Shown one piece after another: positions 1 through 8,524 of a DNA stretch of 46,230 nt. The position numbers and the translations under genes are program-made. This DNA comes from Oceanicaulis sp. (GTDB lineage Bacteria > Pseudomonadota > Alphaproteobacteria > Caulobacterales > Maricaulaceae). Position 1 is the stretch's first letter. The number at the start of each line of letters is the position of its first letter. The DNA lies in the NCBI GenBank assembly GCA_028280165.1, contig JANQMI010000163.1:1-46230 (forward strand), in the 5' to 3' direction. The notes under the pieces are model-generated. The model saw only the letters and a list, made by a program, of their open reading frames with translations, was not told the DNA's origin and searched no databases.

Positions 1-519
1 CATGAAGGGTCCGGCTGCCCCCATGCCCCCGGCGAGAATGAATGTGATGCCCAGGGCAAACCCGCCGGCCAGTGTGAAGGTTTCCAGGAGGCTATAGCGC
101 CAAGCCTGTCCGGCGGCCCGCCGGGTTTCCAGGGCAACGGACAATCCAGATTTGATGACAATATTGGCAATGGCAAAGCTGATCGCGGTCTTCAGCGTGT
201 CCCCGATGGGGGCGAGCCACAGGGCTATCACGGCAAGACTGCCGGCGATCAGAGCCAGCGCCCCGTAGAGCCGCCAGGCGGTCCACAAATGCCCTGGCAA
301 ATGTCCACGAGCATCCGATCGAGCGTGGTGACGCGCCACCGCGGCATCCAGCCAAGTGAAGATCAGCGTGGCGGCCAGCGCTGCGCCAGCCAGAATGAGC
401 ACATAGCGGCCGTATTCATCCGGGGACAGGATGCGCGTGAACACGGCCACCGAGCCAAACCCCACCAGCGCCTGGGCCAGGTAAACGGGCAGATATGCAA
501 TCAGGTGGCGGTTCAGCAT
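1..519 (-). CDS. Polysaccharide flippase / Wzx-like (MATE/MVF superfamily) membrane protein; N-terminal part only, truncated by the left window edge
   Basis: Not in the ORF track because no stop lies inside the window. Reverse strand from ATG at 519 reads MLNRHLIAYLPVYLAQALVGFGSVAVFTRILSPDEYGRYVLILAGAALAATLIFTWLDAAVARHHARS... open to base 1; the 'F.RILSPDEYGRYVL' motif is typical of O-antigen/PST flippases. Confidence 0.8.
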   Translation of the reverse strand, partial: MLNRHLIAYLPVYLAQALVGFGSVAVFTRILSPDEYGRYVLILAGAALAATLIFTWLDAAVARHHARSDARGHLPGHLWTAWRLYGALALIAGSLAVIALWLAPIGDTLKTAISFAIANIVIKSGLSVALETRRAAGQAWRYSLLETFTLAGGFALGITFILAGGMGAAGPFM

Positions 520-660
520 GGCGCGTCCAATTCACTATAGGCCTTCGCCTGCAAGCCTTGGGCCGGACGCGAAAGCGGAACGCAACATGCATGAAAGCCC
601 TGAAGACTGCTTTAACACTGTTATTTTTAGATTTGTCCGACCCAGAAGGAGACAGGATCC

Positions 661-1749
661 ATGGCGATCCATGTCGAATTGAAACGCGCTGACGCACTTT
701 GCGAAAATGAGCGCTCGGCCTGGATGGCGATCCAGGCTGCATCTCCACGCCTGGCCAGCCCTTATTTCGCCTTAGGCTTTTTCGATGCGGTGGCGGCGGT
801 TCGCGGTGATGTCCAGGTCATTATCCAGCGCGTCGATGACGTGCCCGTCGCCTTCCTGCCTCTGCAGGTGGGCAGTTTCGGCCATGCTCGCCCGCTTGGT
901 GGTCCCTTGGCGGACCATCATGGTGTCATTGCCGCTGAGACCGTGGATATCGATCTGACAAGGATGCTGCGAGAGGCTGGGATCGCCGTTTTCGACTTTT
1001 TCGGGTTGATGCCCCATCGCGGGGATGCCGGTTTAAACGGCCAGGTCCATGATGGGTCCTGGGTCGTCGATCTGGAAGGCGGATATGACGCTTTCGTCGG
1101 GCGGCGAAAGAAGCTTGGTGGAAATACCTTTCGGACGATTTTTGCAGCCAATCGCAAGCTGGTGGAAGCGGGCCATAGGGTTGAATTCAGATTTGACGAT
1201 CGCACCCCGCAGACCTTGGGCCAGCTCTTTAGCTGGAAATCGGCTCAATATGATGCGAGCGGCCATTTTGACGTGTTCTCACGGCGTTGGACGCGTGACC
1301 TGGTCGCGGGACTGTGCGAGGCGTCGGGCGAGGCAGGCGCGCGCGGACTGGTATCCAGCTTAAAGATAAATGGCCACATTGCGGCGGTTCATTTCGGCAT
1401 GATGACGCCGCGGGCGGCCCACTACTGGTTCCCGGCCTATGACCCCGCCCTTGCCAAAGCCGCGCCGGGCAATGCGCTTTTGGAGCATTTGCTTCGGGCC
1501 CTGGCCGATGAAGGCGTCGGGGAAGTGCATCTGGGGCCCGGCAATTATCGCTACAAGGCTGCGCTCGGATCCTGGCAAATGCCGCTTGCCCAAGGGTTTG
1601 CTGCGCTTCATGGACCGGCTGCAGCGATGCGGCGGGCCGCCCATATGCTGGAGACCGGAGCCGAGGCCCTGCCGCTTGGGCCGGTGGCTCAATGGCCAGG
1701 CAAAGCCTTCCGCCGGATTGACCGCATGGACGGATTTCGCGCGGCCTGA
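661..1749 (+). CDS. GNAT/FemAB-like N-acetyltransferase (CelD/BcsL/HfsK-type), polysaccharide-associated
   Basis: 362 aa ORF; 'RKKLGGNTFRTIFAANRKLVEAGHRVEFRF...GHIAAVHFGMMTPRAAHYWFPAYDPALAKAAPGNALLEHLLRALADEGVGEVHLGPGNYRYKAALGS' typical of CelD-type acetyltransferases; RBS AGGAGACAGGATCC upstream. Confidence 0.75.
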   Translation: MAIHVELKRADALCENERSAWMAIQAASPRLASPYFALGFFDAVAAVRGDVQVIIQRVDDVPVAFLPLQVGSFGHARPLGGPLADHHGVIAAETVDIDLTRMLREAGIAVFDFFGLMPHRGDAGLNGQVHDGSWVVDLEGGYDAFVGRRKKLGGNTFRTIFAANRKLVEAGHRVEFRFDDRTPQTLGQLFSWKSAQYDASGHFDVFSRRWTRDLVAGLCEASGEAGARGLVSSLKINGHIAAVHFGMMTPRAAHYWFPAYDPALAKAAPGNALLEHLLRALADEGVGEVHLGPGNYRYKAALGSWQMPLAQGFAALHGPAAAMRRAAHMLETGAEALPLGPVAQWPGKAFRRIDRMDGFRAA

Positions 1750-2855
1750 TGACCGGTCGGCTCACCAGGCGCGCGATGATCGGGGCGGTGGGCGGTGCCG
1801 CCGCCGGGGCTTTCGCGCCGGCAGGGCTGCGGCTTTCGACGCTCAACAAGCGGGATCTGTGGCACCGGACTACAGGCCCACACCTGCGCGGTGCGGTATT
1901 CGTTCAACGCCGCGTTTATGCTCAGCTCGATGGCTCGACCTTTCTGGGCCGCGGTCCCTTTGGCCCCCCCATTACCGATCAGGCCTTGGATCACCTTGCA
2001 GAGGCCGGAGCCAATTTGGCCAGCTGGTCTGGCCCAGGCCTGTTTGGCGAAGCCGAACCTTTTGGCCTGGACCCTGCGGTTGAAGACCATATCGGGCAAT
2101 GGTTGGAGCGCTGCCGGGCGCGGGGGCTTTTTACAACGCTTTGCTTCCGGTCCGGTCCTGGCCGCAGCGCGTTCGCCTTTCATCCGGAGGAAAGCTGGTA
2201 CCCGGCCGAGCTCTATGACGACAGTGTTTGGCGGGATCGCTCAAAGCAGATCGCCTGGGCAGAGATGATTGCGCAGACACTGATCCGCTTCGGTGACCAC
2301 CCGGCATTGGCCGGAATTGTTCCCATGGAAGAGCCAAATGGGGCGGATCTCGGATTTGCTGAGGTTTGGCCGTCCCTGGCCAGCACGATCGCTCAACGGA
2401 TCCAATCTGCGCCTTCACCCACAAACACGCCGCTCCTGTTTAGTCCAGATCGGTGGGCCCGCGGTGAGGCGGTGGAGCCGCTGCGCGCGGCCATCGGTGA
2501 CACCCATCCCGTCGTGCTGCACGATTACGAACCCTGGCGTTTCACCCATCAAAGCGAAGATGATCCCGTGCGATATGATCGCCAGGCCATGAGTCAAACC
2601 GGATTGGAAGACCTAGCTGGCGATTGGTCTGTCTTGGAGTTTGGCGCGGTTCGGCACGCCCCTGGAGTTGCCCATTATCTGCGGGATCGCATCAGAGTCT
2701 GGGAGGCGTCGGGCGCGAACTGGGCGGCGTTTCGCTGGTCCAGCGGCTGGGCGTCCTATGAATCCACCGAGGCAAGCATGACGCTCAATGCAGACAGCCG
2801 ATTGCTGCCGATCCTGCGCCAAGCCTTCGCGAAAAACCGCATCCATCCCAACTGA
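1749..2855 (+). CDS. Exported glycoside hydrolase-like protein (GH5/cellulase-like TIM barrel), Tat-type N-terminus
   Basis: N-terminus MTGRLTRRAMIGAVGGAAAGAFAPAG; 'GIVPMEEPNGADLG' and 'WSVLEFGAVRH' resemble acid/base and nucleophile Glu motifs of clan GH-A; start overlaps the stop of the preceding gene. Confidence 0.6.
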   Translation: MTGRLTRRAMIGAVGGAAAGAFAPAGLRLSTLNKRDLWHRTTGPHLRGAVFVQRRVYAQLDGSTFLGRGPFGPPITDQALDHLAEAGANLASWSGPGLFGEAEPFGLDPAVEDHIGQWLERCRARGLFTTLCFRSGPGRSAFAFHPEESWYPAELYDDSVWRDRSKQIAWAEMIAQTLIRFGDHPALAGIVPMEEPNGADLGFAEVWPSLASTIAQRIQSAPSPTNTPLLFSPDRWARGEAVEPLRAAIGDTHPVVLHDYEPWRFTHQSEDDPVRYDRQAMSQTGLEDLAGDWSVLEFGAVRHAPGVAHYLRDRIRVWEASGANWAAFRWSSGWASYESTEASMTLNADSRLLPILRQAFAKNRIHPN

Positions 2856-2947
2856 CAAAGCGCATCGCGACCGCGTCCTATCATTGCCCGTTAGGCCCGC
2901 TTCAGGCTAACAGACAGTAGCAATCACTGTCCCACTGGAAGCCCGTC

Positions 2948-3694
2948 ATGGCCGCGCCCGACATCTCCATCGTCATACCGGCCTATAATGAGGCTGACGC
3001 CATCAATTCAGTGGTGGAAGAAGCGATGGGCGTTTTTGAAGCCGCGTTTGCGAGTTTCGAGATCGTCGTGGTGGATGATGGCAGCGCCGACAAGACCGCT
3101 GAAGCTCTGAAAGAGCTGGCTGAGCGTGACGATCGGGTCCGTGTGATCCTCCACCCTCAGCGCGCCGGCAAAAGCGCAGCTCTGCGGACTGGCATGTTGC
3201 AGGCGCGGGCCATTTGGGTCGCGACCATGGATGGGGACGGACAGGATGATCCGCTCTCGGTCGTAGATATGGCCAAGGCCGTTGATTTGAGCCAGGTGGG
3301 CGAGGTGGGTTTGGTTGCGGGAAACCGGACCAATCGCACCGATGGAGCCAATCGAAAATTCGCGTCGCGCTTTGCCAATGGCCTCCGCCGATCCTTGCTG
3401 AATGATGACTGCCCGGATACCGCCTGTGGTCTAAAGCTGATTGTCCGCGATGTCTTTCTGGCGATGCCCTTCTTTGATGCGCTGCATCGATATTTGCCGG
3501 CTCTGACCCGGCATCTAGGCTATGACATCGTCAATGTGCCGGTGGTCAATCGGGCCCGGACAGCCGGCGAGTCGAAATACACCAATCTGGGCCGGGCTGC
3601 GGCGGGCTTGTTTGATCTGCTGGGCGTCATCTGGCTGATGCGCCGGACCCATACGCCAGGGCCGGAATTGCTGCGCCGTCCGAGCGAGGATTGA
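2948..3694 (+). CDS. Glycosyltransferase family 2 (dolichyl-/polyprenyl-phosphate sugar synthase-like)
   Basis: MAAPDISIVIPAYNEADAINSVVEEA..FEIVVVDDGSADKT...ATMDGDGQDDP...DTACGLKLI; canonical GT2 DPM1-like motifs. Confidence 0.9.
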   Translation: MAAPDISIVIPAYNEADAINSVVEEAMGVFEAAFASFEIVVVDDGSADKTAEALKELAERDDRVRVILHPQRAGKSAALRTGMLQARAIWVATMDGDGQDDPLSVVDMAKAVDLSQVGEVGLVAGNRTNRTDGANRKFASRFANGLRRSLLNDDCPDTACGLKLIVRDVFLAMPFFDALHRYLPALTRHLGYDIVNVPVVNRARTAGESKYTNLGRAAAGLFDLLGVIWLMRRTHTPGPELLRRPSED

Positions 3695-3698
3695 GGGC

Positions 3699-5405
3699 AT
3701 GGACGCGTTTCTTCAGCGCATCACTGATACGCCGGAAAAGGGCGGTCTGACCCGCCCGGCTTGGATCGTCCTGATGCTGGTGACGGTAGCTGCGCTGCTG
3801 CCGGGTTTGTTTTCCATTCCCCCCATGGACCGCGATGAGTCCCGCTACGCCCAGGCCGCGCGCCAGATGATGGAAACGGGCGACTATCTGAATATCAATT
3901 TCCAGGAGTATGACCGCCACAAGCAGCCCGCGGGCTCCTACTGGCTGCAGGTGGTCGCGGCCACACCCTTTGGCGGCGAAGATGCGCCCATTGGAGCGCA
4001 CCGCCTGCCGGGCTTTCTGCTGGCCGTTCTGGCCGTGGCGATCACCGCTTGGCTGGGCGCGCGCTTCTTCACGCCTCCTATAGGCTTGGCGGCGGGGATC
4101 ATTCTGGCCACCACTTTCGTATTGTCATTCGAGGCCCGCACCGCAAAGACCGATGCCATACTGCTCGGCATTGGCATGATCGCGCAGGCGAGCTTGATGG
4201 TGCTCCTGCTTCGAGTTCAGGAGGCGCGCCCGAAATTCATTGGCTGGCCGGCGCTGCTTTGGGGCGCTCTGGGGAGCACGCTTCTGGTCAAAGGCCCGAT
4301 CTTTCTGATGATCACGGCGCTAACGGCCATCGTCTATATCGCCTGGAAACGCGATCCGAAACTATTGTTGAAGCTCAGGCCCTTGCCGGGGTTGGCACTC
4401 GCACTGCTCATCTTCGGACCCTGGTTTATTGCGATCAATCTGGAGACCGACTGGGCCTTCTATTACGAAGCGGTCGGCCACTCCATGCTCGATAAGGTGG
4501 GCGAGGCCCAGGAAGCCCATAGCGGTCCGATCGGCTTTCATATCCTGGCCACGGCCCTGACATTGTGGCCCGGTGTGGCCTTGCTGGGGCTGGGAATTCT
4601 CGCAGCCGTAAAATTCCACGCCCGTGACGAGATCAAATTTCTCATCGCGTGGATTGTGCCCACCTATGTCGTGTTCGAAATCGTCGCCACGAAGCTGCCC
4701 CACTACACCTTGCCGAGCTTTCCGGCTCTGGCGCTTCTCATGGGATTTGGGCTGGCTCACGCCTCAACCCTTCTGAAAGGGCGTGTCGCGTGGGGCGTGC
4801 ACAGTTTCACGGTGCTGGTCGCGGTCGTGTCCACCGTGATCCTTGGAGCCATTTCGCTCTACGCCAATGACTGGCTCAGTTTCGAACCGGGCTTGACCAG
4901 CTATATCACCATCCCGTTTGCGGTCGTGGCGCTGTTGGCCATTTTGGGATTGGCGATCAAGCCCACGCTGATCCGCTTGTTCGGCGTTGGCGTCGCGGCG
5001 GCTGCACTTTATGCCTCGATCTTCGCGGGAGCCCTGGTGGGCCTAGATCCCATGTGGACGTCACATCGGATGGGCCAGGTGGTGGCGAGCTTTGAAGGCT
5101 GTGAAGCCCCGCGTGTGATTGTGGGCGGTTATCGCGAGCCCTCGGTCGCCTTCAATCTAGGAACGCAGACCTGGCTTGCCTATGACGGGGCTGACGCGGC
5201 CGAGCAGCTGCTCGCGGCACCGAATTGCGGTGTCGCCATCATGGACGTCACCTGGCAGGACGACTTCCTGGCGACCGTTGAGGCGGCGGGTGCGGAGCTT
5301 CACGTGTTGGCAGCCCATGACGGCTTCAACTATGTCAAAGACGATGTGCTGGCGCTGACCTATTACACGCTGGAAGGGTCGGACCTGACTGCGCCAGCGC
5401 CGTAA
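3699..5405 (+). CDS. ArnT/PMT-like glycosyltransferase family 39 integral membrane protein
   Basis: 568 aa, many TM segments; 'PPMDRDESRYAQAARQMMETGDYLNINFQEYDRHKQPAGSYWLQ' is the GT39/ArnT signature. Confidence 0.9.
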   Translation: MDAFLQRITDTPEKGGLTRPAWIVLMLVTVAALLPGLFSIPPMDRDESRYAQAARQMMETGDYLNINFQEYDRHKQPAGSYWLQVVAATPFGGEDAPIGAHRLPGFLLAVLAVAITAWLGARFFTPPIGLAAGIILATTFVLSFEARTAKTDAILLGIGMIAQASLMVLLLRVQEARPKFIGWPALLWGALGSTLLVKGPIFLMITALTAIVYIAWKRDPKLLLKLRPLPGLALALLIFGPWFIAINLETDWAFYYEAVGHSMLDKVGEAQEAHSGPIGFHILATALTLWPGVALLGLGILAAVKFHARDEIKFLIAWIVPTYVVFEIVATKLPHYTLPSFPALALLMGFGLAHASTLLKGRVAWGVHSFTVLVAVVSTVILGAISLYANDWLSFEPGLTSYITIPFAVVALLAILGLAIKPTLIRLFGVGVAAAALYASIFAGALVGLDPMWTSHRMGQVVASFEGCEAPRVIVGGYREPSVAFNLGTQTWLAYDGADAAEQLLAAPNCGVAIMDVTWQDDFLATVEAAGAELHVLAAHDGFNYVKDDVLALTYYTLEGSDLTAPAP

Positions 5406-5415
5406 GCGCATCGCG

Positions 5416-6315
5416 CTAGAGCCCAAACTTCTCCAGGGCAGCCTTGGCGATTGGTTCGCCCCATTCCTGCACGAAGTGACCGCCGTCGGCGATTTCCATC
5501 GATTCGGGACAGCCCTTAATCACGGAGCGAAGCCAGGCCATCGTGTCGGGCCCTAGCACCGGGTCCTGCATGCCGATGGCCATGAAGCTGTCGCCCGACC
5601 AGTCTTCAGACCAGAATTTCACCGCTTTTAAGCCGGTTTCGACACCGCCCATGTCTGGTGTGATCGGAACCAGGGCCGGGAATCGACGCACGCCGGCCTT
5701 ATGTTCGGCGCTGGGGAAGGGGGCCGCATAGGCCGCGGCTTCGGCATCGGAAAGGATGGGCGTCGCCCGCTTCATCAAGCCGCCCACATCAAGGTCAGGC
5801 GTATTCGCCATGAAATCGCGCCAGGCGATAAAGCCCTCGCTGGCTCCTTTGCCAATCCCGATCGCAGTATTCATCACCAAGAGCCGGGTGAAACGGTCCG
5901 GATAATCCATCGGCAGGGTCAGGCCCAGCAAGCCGCCCCAGTCCTGACAGACCAGGCAGACATCCTGCAGCTCCATCCGATCCAGAAACGCCTTCAGATA
6001 GCCCCTGTGCCAATCGAAGGTGTAGACCGCATCGTCCACGGGTTTGTCGGACCGCCCGAAACCGAACAGGTCGGGGATCACAACCCGCGCGCCGGCAGCC
6101 AGGAAGACCGGAGCCATCTTGCGATACAGATAGCCCCAGCTGGGTTCGCCATGCAGGCATAGGAAAACAGGCGCGTCTTTGGGCCCTTCATCCACATAGG
6201 CCAAGCGCAGGCCCTCATAGCCCGCCAAATCGTCGAAATAGTTGGCGGTGTAAGACCAGCCAGGAAGATCGGAGAATCGCTCCTCTGGGGTTCGCAGCGC
6301 TTTGATGGGGGACAT
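5416..6315 (-). CDS. Haloalkane dehalogenase-like alpha/beta hydrolase (DhmA/DhlA-type, HLD-I)
   Basis: 299 aa; 'FLCLHGEPSWGYLYRKMAPVF', 'VIPDLFGFGRSDKP', 'VCLVCQDWGGLLGL' (Asp nucleophile), 'IADGGHFVQEWGE' (catalytic His). Confidence 0.85.
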   Translation of the reverse strand: MSPIKALRTPEERFSDLPGWSYTANYFDDLAGYEGLRLAYVDEGPKDAPVFLCLHGEPSWGYLYRKMAPVFLAAGARVVIPDLFGFGRSDKPVDDAVYTFDWHRGYLKAFLDRMELQDVCLVCQDWGGLLGLTLPMDYPDRFTRLLVMNTAIGIGKGASEGFIAWRDFMANTPDLDVGGLMKRATPILSDAEAAAYAAPFPSAEHKAGVRRFPALVPITPDMGGVETGLKAVKFWSEDWSGDSFMAIGMQDPVLGPDTMAWLRSVIKGCPESMEIADGGHFVQEWGEPIAKAALEKFGL

Positions 6316-6388
6316 GGGTGCGGCTCCGTTTTGCTGTTTGTTCGATCTTCACAGGCCTGGCCAGACAGTCAACGCGGGACCGCAATAG

Positions 6389-6420
6389 AAAAAGGGCCGA
6401 TGCGAGTGCACCGGCCCTTC
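6389..6420 (-). terminator. Rho-independent terminator for the 6443-7054 gene
   Basis: On minus strand: AAGGGCCG-GTGCACTCGCAT-CGGCCCTTTTTC; 8-bp stem followed by T run. Confidence 0.85.
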
Positions 6421-6442
6421 ATCCATCAGATCGCAAATCTGA

Positions 6443-7054
6443 TTAGTTGCGCGATGGGAAGATGCCCTGCAGCGCGATGCAGACCGGCATCGCGGTGGTT
6501 GGTGCCATGTTGAAATGGGCCTGGCTCCCGCCGGTAACACTGATCGTATCGCTCCGGGCCATCTCGTTCAGCGTGCCGCCTTGATTATAGGTATCAATCG
6601 GCGATCCAACGGGGAATTCCGCCCAGCCAGCGCCGTTGAAGGTTGCGGTGTTTGGCGGTTCAGAGCTGCTGCGGATGCTGTGGGAGTGCGACGGCAACTC
6701 AGCCACCGTCAATGTCACATTTTCCACGCCATAGAGCTGGCCCTGCAAACGCGGGGTCAGACCCGCGCCGGTGCCTTCGCCGACCGCGACCCGGCCCCTC
6801 ATATGGGGCAGGCCCAAGGTTGATCGGCCGTCTCCGCCATAGGTCGTCCCAATCAGCGAAAACAGCGCCTGATTGGTGTTGATCGGGAGTAATTGCCCGT
6901 CTGCTCGAGCCCATTGGCGAGGGCAGAAGCTAAATGGGATATAGCGCATCTCGGCAATGAACTGCTGCTGAGCATTGGCCGCCGGTGCCGCAATCGCGGT
7001 CAGCGCAGCCGTTGCCGTGGCAGCGGCGAGGAGTGTTTTAAGCGATTTTTTCAT
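6443..7054 (-). CDS. Secreted phage-tail-collar-domain (microcystin-dependent MdpB-like) protein, paralogue 1
   Basis: Signal peptide MKKSLKTLLAAATATAALTAIAAPAANAQQ; 'FCPRQWARADGQLLPINTNQALFSLIGTTYGGDGRSTLGLPHMRGRVAVGEGTGAGLTPRLQG...LTVAELPSHSHSI...CIALQGIFPSRN'. Confidence 0.9.
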   Translation of the reverse strand: MKKSLKTLLAAATATAALTAIAAPAANAQQQFIAEMRYIPFSFCPRQWARADGQLLPINTNQALFSLIGTTYGGDGRSTLGLPHMRGRVAVGEGTGAGLTPRLQGQLYGVENVTLTVAELPSHSHSIRSSSEPPNTATFNGAGWAEFPVGSPIDTYNQGGTLNEMARSDTISVTGGSQAHFNMAPTTAMPVCIALQGIFPSRN

Positions 7055-7068
7055 CTCTAGGGCTCCCC

Positions 7069-7692
7069 TTAGTTACGAGGCGGATAGATGCCGACGCTCA
7101 CAGCCACACAGTGCTGCAGAACCGCGACGGGTTGAATATTGGGATGAGATTGGTTGCCACCGGTATTGGTCATGGAATCCGACCGCGCGGTGACGCTCAG
7201 CGTCCCCCCGGACACATAGGCGTCAAAGGGCACTGTGGCGAAATCACCCCAGCTGGCATTGTCCAATCCCCGCACATTTGGTGCCGCGCTCGTGGCCCGG
7301 ATGGGGTGGTTGTGGGCCGGCATTTCGGCAACGCTTAAGGTGACATTCTCAACACCCACACGTTCACCCCAGACACGCGGCGTTAGACCTGGACCCGTCC
7401 CGTCATTCATGACCATACGGCCGCGAAGATCGGGCAATCGAAAGCTGGTGCGACCGTCGCCGCCCCAGGTCGTGCCATAGAGCGAGAACAGGGCGTTAAA
7501 CTGTGAGATGGCCAAGAGTTGGCCATCGGTCCGCGCCCAACCACGCGGGCACCAGCTATTATTTCCGCCATATGGGAAGATCCGCATCTCACCAATATAG
7601 CCGCCAATGTCCTGGGCGTGCGCTGAAGGCACCGCAAGCGGAGCTGTCAGGGCCGCGGCCGCCGTGGCGGCCAGGAAATACTTCTTTTTCAT
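7069..7692 (-). CDS. Secreted phage-tail-collar-domain (MdpB-like) protein, paralogue 2
   Basis: Start re-assigned to MKKKYFLAATAAAALTAPLAVPSAHAQD (ORF track start at 7740 is too long); 'WCPRGWARTDGQLLAISQFNALFSLYGTTWGGDGRTSFRLPDLRGRMVMNDGTGPGLTPRV...PAHNHPI'. Confidence 0.9.
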   Translation of the reverse strand: MKKKYFLAATAAAALTAPLAVPSAHAQDIGGYIGEMRIFPYGGNNSWCPRGWARTDGQLLAISQFNALFSLYGTTWGGDGRTSFRLPDLRGRMVMNDGTGPGLTPRVWGERVGVENVTLSVAEMPAHNHPIRATSAAPNVRGLDNASWGDFATVPFDAYVSGGTLSVTARSDSMTNTGGNQSHPNIQPVAVLQHCVAVSVGIYPPRN

Positions 7693-7705
7693 GATTGTCC
7701 CCTGA

Positions 7706-8302
7706 TTAATTCCGCGACGGGAAAAGACCCTGCGAGGCAACGCAGAACCGGATCACCGCACTGGGTTGAATGTTGAAGTGGGGCTGATTGCCCCCAGCTG
7801 ACGAAATCGCATAGGGGCGTGTCGACTGGGTCAGCGTCTGCCCGGTCTGGAATCCTGGCGTTCCCCCCACCACATTGCCGAAGCCGGCGTTGTTGATGGA
7901 GGTGGTGTTCCCATCGACATTCGACCCGCGAACAAGGTGATTGTGCGACGGCATCTGAGCCACCGTCAGTGTCACATCTTCAAAGCCGAGTTTCTGTCCT
8001 TGCACACGCGGCGTGAGCCCCGGACCTGTCCCGTCATGCATTGGGGTGCGGCCCTGCAAATCTGGGACCCCAAAGGTTGTTCGACCGTCGCCGCCAAAGG
8101 TGGTGCCGTAAAGAGAAAAAAGTGCGGTGTTCTGAGCGATGGGCAGAAGTTGACCATGTGCGTTCACAAAACCCCTCGGGCAGAAGGTGAAGGCGACAGG
8201 GCGTACTTCCCCAAGCATGGCGTCCTGCGCGCTTGCCTGAGGTGCGCTAACACCCATAGCAAGACCCGCAGTCGACGCGACCGCGATTAAAAGTCGTTTC
8301 AT
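7706..8302 (-). CDS. Secreted phage-tail-collar-domain (MdpB-like) protein, paralogue 3
   Basis: MKRLLIAVASTAGLAMGVSAPQASAQDAMLGEVRPVAFTFCPRGFVNAHGQLLPIAQNTALFSLYGTTFGGDGRTTFGVPDLQGRTPMHDGTGPGLTPRV...FCVASQGLFPSRN; RBS GGGAGGAC upstream. Confidence 0.9.
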   Translation of the reverse strand: MKRLLIAVASTAGLAMGVSAPQASAQDAMLGEVRPVAFTFCPRGFVNAHGQLLPIAQNTALFSLYGTTFGGDGRTTFGVPDLQGRTPMHDGTGPGLTPRVQGQKLGFEDVTLTVAQMPSHNHLVRGSNVDGNTTSINNAGFGNVVGGTPGFQTGQTLTQSTRPYAISSAGGNQPHFNIQPSAVIRFCVASQGLFPSRN

Positions 8303-8322
8303 AGGAATGTGTCCTCCCAGCT

Positions 8323-8339
8323 TGTCGTTAACTACGACA
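8323..8339. promoter_or_regulatory. Inverted repeat TGTCGT-N5-ACGACA upstream of the tail-collar cluster (candidate operator)
   Basis: TGTCGTTAACTACGACA, perfect 6-bp arms, about 20 bp upstream of the 8302 start; a further TGTCGT half site at 8363-8368. Confidence 0.4.
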
Positions 8340-8524
8340 GGTAGAGCGTTGCACGCTTTGGGTGTCGTAAAAGGGTAAAAATTGGCGAATTGGGAATATT
8401 TCTTGAGTTTTTCGTTTGGGTTGCTTGTCTGCGAGGCGAGCGTGCCAGTTGTGAATGTCGCGTTGCAATTGGATCATTCCCAGTTCAGAACGCGCTCTAA
8501 GGAAATGCCGTCAGGAGCCGGACC

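Noticed and set aside
6443-8302. Prophage remnant because of tail-collar domains
   Set aside because: All three proteins have Sec signal peptides and no other phage gene is near; a bacterial secreted family fits better.
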